This document shows positions 58,380-64,000 of a stretch of DNA of 64,000 nt, piece by piece. The position numbers and the translations under genes were made by a program. The stretch spans positions 82,252 to 146,251 of the forward strand of contig UQZA01000003.1 of NCBI GenBank assembly GCA_900545515.1. The letters run 5' to 3'. Under the pieces are notes generated by a model. The model had not been told where the DNA came from. It did no database searches and saw nothing but the letters and a program-made list of their open reading frames with translations. The DNA is from an uncultured Eubacteriales bacterium. Its GTDB lineage: Bacteria; Bacillota; Clostridia; Oscillospirales; Oscillospiraceae. How positions within the stretch are numbered: position 1 is the stretch's first letter; every line of letters starts with the position of its first letter.

Positions 58380-61007
58380 ATGGACCGTTCATCAAAAAGC
58401 GCGCCGGAGCAACATATTTGCGTCGGTCTGTTGGCCCATGTAGATGCGGGAAAAACCACCCTCTCAGAGGCCATGTTGTATGAAACCGGCCGGCTGAAGC
58501 GGCTGGGCCGGGTGGATCACCAGGACGCCTTTCTGGATACCCACAGCCTGGAGCGGGCGCGGGGCATTACCATCTTCTCCAAGCAGGCCCGGCTGCAAGC
58601 CGGGACCCTGGCTCTCACCCTTTTGGACACCCCGGGACACGTGGATTTCTCGGCGGAGATGGAGCGCACCCTTCAGGTCCTGGATTACGCCATTTTGGTC
58701 ATCAGCGGCACCGACGGCGTCCAGGCTCATACGGAAACCCTGTGGCAGCTGCTGCGCCGGTACCACATCCCTACCTTTCTCTTTCTCAATAAAATGGACC
58801 TGGCTGGAGCCAGCCGGGACCGCCTCATGGGGGAGCTAAAGCGGCAGCTCTCCGACGGATGCATCGACTTCTCCCAGTCCCCGGAGATCATCGCTGAAGA
58901 GGCCGCTCTGTGCGGCGAAGAGGCTCTGGAGGTCTATCTTCGCACCGGCCAGGTCCCCCAGACGGAATTGGCCGCCCTGATTGCCCGGGAGCTGCTCTTC
59001 CCCTGCTTTCCAGGCTCTGCCCTGAAGCTGAGCGGCGTGCAGGAGCTGCTCTTGGGCCTGGAGAGGCTTGCCATGCCTCCCGCCTATCCCTCCGAATTTG
59101 CCGCCCGGGTCTACCAGATCGGCCGGGACGCCCAGGGCAACCGCCTGACCTACCTAAAGGTCACCGGCGGCTGCCTGCGGGTGCGCGCGCCCCTGTCTTA
59201 CTGCTTGCCCAGCGGGGAGCGGCTGGAGGAAAAGATCAAAGAGCTCCGCTTCTATTCCGGCGCCAAATTTGAGACCGGTACGCAGGCCCCTGCCGGTTGC
59301 ATCTGCGCCGTACTGGGCCTCTCCCAAACCCACCCGGGCCAGAGCCTGGGGGTAGAAGCCGGCGCCCTTCCGCCCCTTCTGGAGCCGGTGATGGCCTACC
59401 GGCTTCGTCCTCCTCAGGGCTGTGACCCGGCCCAGCTGCTGCCTAAGCTGCGCCAGCTGGAGGAGGAGGACCCCCAGCTCCACATTGTCTGGGACAGCCG
59501 CCTGGGGGAGATCCGGGCCCAGCTCATGGGACAGGTCCAAATTGAAGTCCTCAGGAGCCTGGTCCTGGAGCGGTTCGATACAGCCATTGAGGTGGAGGAA
59601 GGCCGCATCCTGTACAAGGAGACCATAGCCGCCCCTGTGGAGGGTGTGGGACACTTTGAACCTCTGCGCCACTACGCCGAGGTGCACCTCCTGCTGGAGC
59701 CCCTGCCCCAAGGCAGCGGCCTGGTCTTTGACAGCCAGTGCAGCGAAGATGTGCTGGAGCGGTCCTGGCAGCGGCTGATTCTCACCCATCTCCGGGAAAA
59801 GACCCACCTGGGGGTCCTCACCGGCGCACCCATCACCGATATGAAAATCACCCTGGCCGCAGGCCGGGCCCATCTGAAGCACACCGAAGGCGGCGACTTT
59901 CGCCAGGCCACCTACCGGGCCCTGCGCCAGGGGCTGATGCAGGCGCAAAGCATCCTGCTGGAGCCCTATTACCACTTCCGTCTGAGCCTGCCCCAGGCCC
60001 AGGTGGGCCGGGCCATCGGGGATTTGCGGGCCATGTCCGCCTCCTTTTCCCAGGAGCAGGCAGAGGAGCTGGCCGTCCTCACCGGCTCGGTCCCCGTCTC
60101 CGCCCTGGGCAGTTACGCCATGGATGTCGCAGCCTACACCCGGGGGCGGGGCCACCTCAGCTGCTCTCCCGGCGGCTACGCTCCCTGCCGGAATCAGGAA
60201 CAAATCGTGGCAGAAACCGGCTATGACCCGGAGGCAGATTTGGACAACTCCCCGGACTCCGTCTTCTGTGCCCATGGAGCAGGCTTCCCTGTCAAGTGGC
60301 AGGAGGTCCCCGCCTATATGCATCTGGAATCCTGTCTGCGCCCGCCCTCTCCCGAGGCTCCGCCACCACGGCGAGGGAATCTGGACGACCGGGAGCTGGA
60401 AGCCATAATGGAGCGGGAGTTCGGCCCCATCCGCCGCCCGGTGTATCAGTCCCCCAGTCCCCCTCCCGCCATTGCCAAGCCGGAGCCGCTGCCGCCCCGG
60501 AAGGAGTATCTCATTGTAGATGGCTATAACATTCTCTTTGCCTGGGAGGAACTGGCCTCCCTGGCCCGGGAGGACCTGGAATCCGCCAGAAACAAGTTGA
60601 TGGACATCCTAAGCAACTACTGCGGCTATAAAAACCGGGAGGTCATTCTGGTGTTTGACGGCTATCGGGTCAAGGGCAGCCGGGGCGAGCGGTTCCAATA
60701 TCACAATCTCTATGTGGTCTACACCCGGGAAAACGAAACCGGCGACATGTATATAGAGTCCCTGGTCCGGGGCATCGGTAAGCATGACCGGGTCTGGGTC
60801 GCCACCTCTGACAGCCTCATTCAGCTCTCTGCTTTCCGCACCGGCGTTTTGCGGCTATCCGCCCGGGAGCTCAAGGCCGAGGTGGACTCCGCCTGTGGGG
60901 AGATGACCGCTCTTCTGCAAGCTATGGACCGGGCCCAAACCGTGGCCCGGCAGCAGGAAAAACGGGGGCAAATCCCGGAGAAGCTCTTGCGTCTTTTGCC
61001 GGAATGA
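58380..61007 (+). CDS. EF-G/TetM-like translation GTPase fused to a C-terminal NYN (YacP/Rae1-like) nuclease domain
   Basis: It has 875 residues from ATG 58380. GTPase motifs are A19HVDAGKTT27 (G1), RGITI 61-65, DTPGH 83-87 and NKMD 137-140. A domain II, the EF-G domain IV (ITDMKITLAAGRAHLKHTEG) and domain V (SYAMDVAAYTRGRGHLSCSP) follow, as in TetM-type ribosome protection proteins (about 640 residues). A Pro-rich linker (about 690-707) leads to an added NYN domain (about 709-850) with acidic residues D714 (VDGYN), D760 (VFDGYR) and D811 (TSDS). B. subtilis Rae1, in this NYN group, cuts mRNA in the ribosomal A site. I infer that the GTPase part brings the nuclease to the ribosome. Tetracycline resistance is an alternative role. 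Confidence 0.92.
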   Translation: MDRSSKSAPEQHICVGLLAHVDAGKTTLSEAMLYETGRLKRLGRVDHQDAFLDTHSLERARGITIFSKQARLQAGTLALTLLDTPGHVDFSAEMERTLQVLDYAILVISGTDGVQAHTETLWQLLRRYHIPTFLFLNKMDLAGASRDRLMGELKRQLSDGCIDFSQSPEIIAEEAALCGEEALEVYLRTGQVPQTELAALIARELLFPCFPGSALKLSGVQELLLGLERLAMPPAYPSEFAARVYQIGRDAQGNRLTYLKVTGGCLRVRAPLSYCLPSGERLEEKIKELRFYSGAKFETGTQAPAGCICAVLGLSQTHPGQSLGVEAGALPPLLEPVMAYRLRPPQGCDPAQLLPKLRQLEEEDPQLHIVWDSRLGEIRAQLMGQVQIEVLRSLVLERFDTAIEVEEGRILYKETIAAPVEGVGHFEPLRHYAEVHLLLEPLPQGSGLVFDSQCSEDVLERSWQRLILTHLREKTHLGVLTGAPITDMKITLAAGRAHLKHTEGGDFRQATYRALRQGLMQAQSILLEPYYHFRLSLPQAQVGRAIGDLRAMSASFSQEQAEELAVLTGSVPVSALGSYAMDVAAYTRGRGHLSCSPGGYAPCRNQEQIVAETGYDPEADLDNSPDSVFCAHGAGFPVKWQEVPAYMHLESCLRPPSPEAPPPRRGNLDDRELEAIMEREFGPIRRPVYQSPSPPPAIAKPEPLPPRKEYLIVDGYNILFAWEELASLAREDLESARNKLMDILSNYCGYKNREVILVFDGYRVKGSRGERFQYHNLYVVYTRENETGDMYIESLVRGIGKHDRVWVATSDSLIQLSAFRTGVLRLSARELKAEVDSACGEMTALLQAMDRAQTVARQQEKRGQIPEKLLRLLPE

Positions 61008-61025
61008 TGGGCTTTGCATGGTAAA

Positions 61026-61075
61026 AGCTGCCTCAAAGGCTTCCCTGGGTCCGCCAGGGAGCGCCTTTGGGGCAG
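61026..61075 (-). terminator. Bidirectional terminator between the GTPase-NYN and CBS genes
   Basis: A long interrupted hairpin with arms AGCTGCC and GGCAGCT and inner AAAGGC/GCCTTT. On the minus strand it is followed by TTTTA. Confidence 0.65.
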
Positions 61076-61105
61076 CTGTGTCGCATGTACAAAACCAGAA
61101 AAGCC

Positions 61106-61516
61106 TCAGTCCTCCATCGCCATGGTTTGCTGGCAATAGCGCATAATGGCCCGGCGTGTCACCAAGCCGATGAAGGTGTTTTTATCGTCAATGACCGGAA
61201 CGAAATTCTGCTCACTGGCACGGTTGATCAAATCCTGCATGCTGGTGGTAACGCTCACCGGCACATTGTCCCGCCGGTGGGCGATTTCCATAATCCGATG
61301 GTTTTCCGTCTGCCGCAGGTCCATCCCGCATAAATTTTTCACCGCCCAGAGCATATCCCCCTCTGTCAGGGTGCCGCAGTACTCGCCCTTTTCGTTGAGA
61401 ATGGGCAGCGCGGCATACCCGGCAACCTCCATCCGCTCCAGGGCCTGGCGCAATGTACTTTTATCCTCCAGATAAGCGCACATACTCTTGGGTGTCAGGA
61501 AAAACAAAATATTCAT
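61106..61516 (-). CDS. CBS-domain pair protein
   Basis: It has 136 residues and two CBS domains (about 8-60 and 75-130) that bind adenine nucleotides or similar ligands. AAAGGAG precedes the ATG. No other domain is present, so it may act as a stand-alone sensor partner. The target is unknown. It faces the GTPase-NYN gene. Confidence 0.93.
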   Translation of the reverse strand: MNILFFLTPKSMCAYLEDKSTLRQALERMEVAGYAALPILNEKGEYCGTLTEGDMLWAVKNLCGMDLRQTENHRIMEIAHRRDNVPVSVTTSMQDLINRASEQNFVPVIDDKNTFIGLVTRRAIMRYCQQTMAMED

Positions 61517-61834
61517 GGCCTCGCTCCTTTAATTGGGCCCGGCCAGGGGCCCGGTTTTCTCTTCGTTTATTATAGCACAAGTCGGTGTCAATTTGGTGTT
61601 AAAAATCTATGAAGTTGCAACAGAACCTCCCGAAAAACAGGGGGTATTTTTGTTGAATATGACGACTCCCCAAAAGAGACGGAAGACGCTTCCGATCCCC
61701 CCGTGGCGGGTGAAGCGCAAACGCGAACTTGCTCTATCTTCCGAGTTTTTTGTCGATTTTCCGCGACCCCTATACAAAAGCGCGAAAATACGCTAAAATT
61801 GTTGTATCTACTGTTATAACAGGAGGAATATGCC
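61517..61834. other. Promoter region between the CBS and Spo0A-C-like genes
   Basis: This 318-bp stretch holds a TATAAT for the leftward CBS gene (near 61568-61573), a hairpin of GGGCCCGGCC type, and a TGTCGAT sequence (61751-61757), close to the Spo0A box TGTCGAA. No gene is seen. Confidence 0.45.
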
Positions 61835-62188
61835 GTGCAGCTTAGTGATATCTTATTTCGATTGGGGATCTACCGCATTTACCAATGCCATGACTATGTT
61901 TTCACCACCGTGACCCTGGCTTGTCAGGACCCAGAGCTGTTGCAAGCATTGAGTCGGCGCCTCTACCCTGCCGCCGCCGTTCAATGCCAATGCACCCCCA
62001 TTGCCGTGTCCCGGGGGATCCGCAATGCTGTATCTCGAGCTTGGCGGCTCAACCCATCCCTCTTCAGCGTCATTGCCGGCCACCCGGTTCTAACCCCCCC
62101 CACCCCCAGGGAATTCCTTTGCATGGTCTGCAACTATCTGTGGGCCCAGGAAACCCGGGCTTCGGCTCCTACCACCAGCGCCCTGTGA
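61835..62188 (+). CDS. Stand-alone Spo0A C-terminal-like DNA-binding protein
   Basis: It has 117 residues from GTG 61835 (AGGAGG 8 nt upstream). It aligns along its length with the Spo0A output domain: the LYP motif (ALSRRLYPAAAVQCQ), the recognition-helix region (TPIAVSRGIRNAVSRAWRLN) and PTPREFLCMVCNYL in the place of PTNSEFIAMVADKL. The receiver domain is absent. It may bind 0A-type boxes without phosphorylation control, or act as a competitor of Spo0A. Confidence 0.8.
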   Translation: MQLSDILFRLGIYRIYQCHDYVFTTVTLACQDPELLQALSRRLYPAAAVQCQCTPIAVSRGIRNAVSRAWRLNPSLFSVIAGHPVLTPPTPREFLCMVCNYLWAQETRASAPTTSAL

Positions 62189-62200
62189 CATTTCCATAGC

Positions 62201-62252
62201 AAAAAGGCTGCCGTTCTATGATGGAAACCATTGTAGAACAGCAGCACTTTTT
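62201..62252. terminator. Bidirectional terminator between the Spo0A-C-like and ArsR genes
   Basis: Arms GCTGCCGTTCTA (62208-62218 region) and TAGAACAGCAGC are flanked by AAAAA on one side and TTTTT on the other. Confidence 0.85.
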
Positions 62253-62274
62253 CGATTATTTTTTGAAAGCGCCT

Positions 62275-63465
62275 TCAACCCGTCTCATCTCCTGGGACGC
62301 TGAGGCTCTCCTGGATTTCCTCTTCCTGGGGCCCGGCCGGCTCCTCCAGAAAGACCTGGTCCAAAACCTCCAGTAACCGCCGGAGCCCTTTCCGGTTGAT
62401 GGTATAATAGCAAACTCTGCCGTTGCCCTTCTCCATGGACACAAGGCCGCTGCGGTAGAGGCTGCTCAGGTGGCGGGATACGGTGCCATGGTGGAGACCC
62501 AGCCGCTCCCCAATTTCCTGGCCGTACATTCGCTCCTTTCGCAGGAGCTTCAAAATGGAAAACTTACTATTGTCACCAATGGCCCGGAGCATGGAGCAAA
62601 TGACCTGGTCGCTGGCCTGACTGCCATCCGGCGCGTCGTCAAGCTCCACTATGATGCCGATATAGGCCACAATTTCCCCTGGAACTCCCCAATTTTCCCC
62701 CAAAAACATGCGGTTGCACGGGGTTCGCCAAAAACGTACCGTAATCTTCTGGCGGTCCAGATGGGGCTCCCCCTGGCCGGGGCCGATGCGCGGCAGCAGT
62801 TCCTCCAGAGAATTGCCCTCCAAACAGGTCCTCCAGTAGGCATAGACGGGCTCCAGAAGAGGCTCCAGCTTTCCCAGTTCCCCCTGCAGCAGCTCCAGAA
62901 CCGGCTCCATCAGTGACAGCAGCTCCCGGAGGGAAACTTCATATGAGCAAAGGGCCGTCATAATCTTCCATTTAAATTCCGGCGCGCATTCCAGCCGGTT
63001 GATCTGCTCATGCAGCGGCGGCGTCTGGTCCTGAGGGCACCGGCAGTAGGTCAGGCCGCTGTAAGAGATCTCTGAAATCTCAAACCCCGGCCCGCTCAGG
63101 AGCCTCCAACGCTCCTCCATGGCCTGTGCTGCCTGCTGCAAATCCTCCTGTCGGATGTCATTGAAACTGCTTACCAAAACCGTCGCCAGGCAACAATGGC
63201 CGGAGCCTCCAGTGGCATGCCGTTCAAAAAAATACCGCAATCGGGGCTCCTGGAAATCCAGCAACGCCTCCGTATCTTCCTGCAGCTGGGTCAGGAAGTC
63301 CATGCGGGCAGAGAATTCCTGCTCCTGCTCTTTGTCATACTTTGCACCATAAGTCAGGAGAATTCTCTGTTTCAGGTCCTCATAGCGCTCCTGGTGCATG
63401 GTGAGATAAATCAGCTCCGTCGCCTCCATATGAAGCTGCGGTTGTGTAAAAAATGTGATGTCCAA
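62275..63465 (-). CDS. ArsR-family winged-helix regulator with large N-terminal domain
   Basis: It has 396 residues. The C-terminal 90 residues contain an ArsR-type winged helix (SKFSILKLLRKERMYGQEIG, LGLHHGTVSRHLSSLYRSGLV). The first 290 or so residues are a larger, mostly helical domain resembling the DUF5937-type regions of ArsR relatives. No metal-binding CxC is visible. It stands alone and is convergent with the Spo0A-C-like gene. The ligand and targets are unknown. Confidence 0.88.
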   Translation of the reverse strand: MDITFFTQPQLHMEATELIYLTMHQERYEDLKQRILLTYGAKYDKEQEQEFSARMDFLTQLQEDTEALLDFQEPRLRYFFERHATGGSGHCCLATVLVSSFNDIRQEDLQQAAQAMEERWRLLSGPGFEISEISYSGLTYCRCPQDQTPPLHEQINRLECAPEFKWKIMTALCSYEVSLRELLSLMEPVLELLQGELGKLEPLLEPVYAYWRTCLEGNSLEELLPRIGPGQGEPHLDRQKITVRFWRTPCNRMFLGENWGVPGEIVAYIGIIVELDDAPDGSQASDQVICSMLRAIGDNSKFSILKLLRKERMYGQEIGERLGLHHGTVSRHLSSLYRSGLVSMEKGNGRVCYYTINRKGLRRLLEVLDQVFLEEPAGPQEEEIQESLSVPGDETG

Positions 63466-63821
63466 ACGATCACCCTTTTGTTTCAGCTCAGGGCTGGCTC
63501 AATGCCACGGGCCCTTTTTTAACTTTTGCTTTCTGCTCCTATTATAGTTGACCTGTTGAAAAATTGCCAGAAAAATTTCAAATCCTCCGGCGGAGCTTTG
63601 CCTCCCGTGCGTCCCTACTGCCGTGTAACGCTTAAAATTGCCCATTTTCTGGCTGACGGATCTGCCAGAGGCCCGTAGGGGCGCACCGTGGTTCCCTGTG
63701 CCTCCATGGGCCCCAGGACGTCAGGTGCAGCATCCTGGGCGTACCAGCGGTTACCGAAGGGCGGCGGGCCCGGCATGTCCCGGGCCCGCCTTGTACTGAA
63801 ATGTTTATGAATGGCAGGTTC
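63466..63821. other. Gene-free stretch before the third SLH gene
   Basis: It is GC-rich with a hairpin GGCGGGCCCGG...CCGGGCCCGCC (63763-63790) just after the stop of the leftward SLH gene. No further gene or known element is recognised. Confidence 0.5.
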
Positions 63822-64000
63822 TCAGCCCTGCTGCTCCAGGTAACGCAGGAAGATGGTCGCCATCTGCGCCCGGGTTGCCGTGGCGGCGGGGCTCAGGGTG
63901 GTCACTTCTCCGTTCTCCACGCCCCGGATCAGGCCCTGGGACACTGCCCAGTTCATGGCCTGCCTGGCATATGGAGCCACCTGTTTCCCATCGGGGTAGC
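63822..64000 (-). CDS. SLH-domain protein, C-terminal fragment (5' end outside window)
   Basis: The last 59 residues read YPDGKQVAPYARQAMNWAVS, then a final SLH motif ATRAQMATIFLRYLEQQG and the stop. The end matches the last SLH domain of the other two surface proteins (RAQIATIFLRYSENV at the left edge). The rest of the gene lies beyond 64000. Confidence 0.88.
   Translation of the reverse strand, partial: YPDGKQVAPYARQAMNWAVSQGLIRGVENGEVTTLSPAATATRAQMATIFLRYLEQQG

Noticed and set aside
58380..60450. Acquired tetracycline resistance gene (tetM/O/W type)
   Set aside because: The GTPase part is diverged, lies in ordinary chromosomal context without mobile genes or a leader peptide, and carries an added NYN domain; resistance is possible but not supported.

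Overview
The window looks like chromosome from a moderately high-GC, Gram-positive, spore-lineage Clostridia, most like the Oscillospiraceae. The clues are three S-layer-homology (SLH) surface proteins, a Spo0A-type DNA-binding domain, a SipW-type signal peptidase with TasA-like substrates, a tryptophan T-box, TagD/TagF-type polymer genes and strong AGGAGG ribosome binding sites. Species cannot be named from the sequence. No tRNA, rRNA, CRISPR array or prophage was seen.

Layout. 1-6.1 kb: 3' end of a large SLH protein, a decayed secreted-protein gene, a MATE exporter and an IS256-type remnant. 6.1-14.4 kb: a five-gene leftward operon (two related small proteins, an ACMSD-like amidohydrolase, an MMPL/RND exporter and a giant GLUG-repeat membrane protein) with a divergent TetR regulator. 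14.5-20.3 kb: nested IS debris, a DivIVA-like protein, a Na+/H+ antiporter and a second SLH protein. 20.3-25.5 kb: a DUF2284 protein, tpiA-pgk-trmL and trkA. 25.6-30.2 kb: sipW with two TasA-like proteins and an intact insertion sequence in their promoter region. 30.2-41 kb: trpS behind a T-box, then a long leftward run U32/RlhA-like, maf, mreC, mreD, mrdA, rimM, trmD, GNAT, sir2, preceded by a roughly 210-nt structured RNA that resembles 6S RNA. 41-49.6 kb: a PTS EIIA lacking both histidines, alanine dehydrogenase, an ECF sigma/anti-sigma pair, feoA-feoB-Cys-rich protein, nitroreductase, a P-loop kinase, an alkyltransferase and thioredoxin. 50.1-58.0 kb: a seven-gene teichoic-acid or capsule operon. 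58.4-64 kb: an EF-G/TetM-like GTPase fused to a Rae1-like NYN nuclease, a CBS protein, a stand-alone Spo0A-C protein, an ArsR regulator and the 3' end of a third SLH protein.

Most notable points. (1) The GTPase-NYN fusion joins a ribosome A-site binding module to a domain related to a ribosome-associated mRNA endonuclease. (2) A palindrome GTTAG-N6-CTAAC lies 7-8 nt downstream of the -10 box of both the feo operon and the TasA-like/sipW operon, suggesting one metal-responsive (DtxR-like) regulator controls both. (3) The MMPL operon has an unusual gene set. (4) The intact IS made a 26-bp target duplication that carries the -35 box of the TasA-like promoter, so the insertion left that promoter intact. 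Several other regulatory elements (sigma-A promoters, terminators, operators) could be read directly and are listed.
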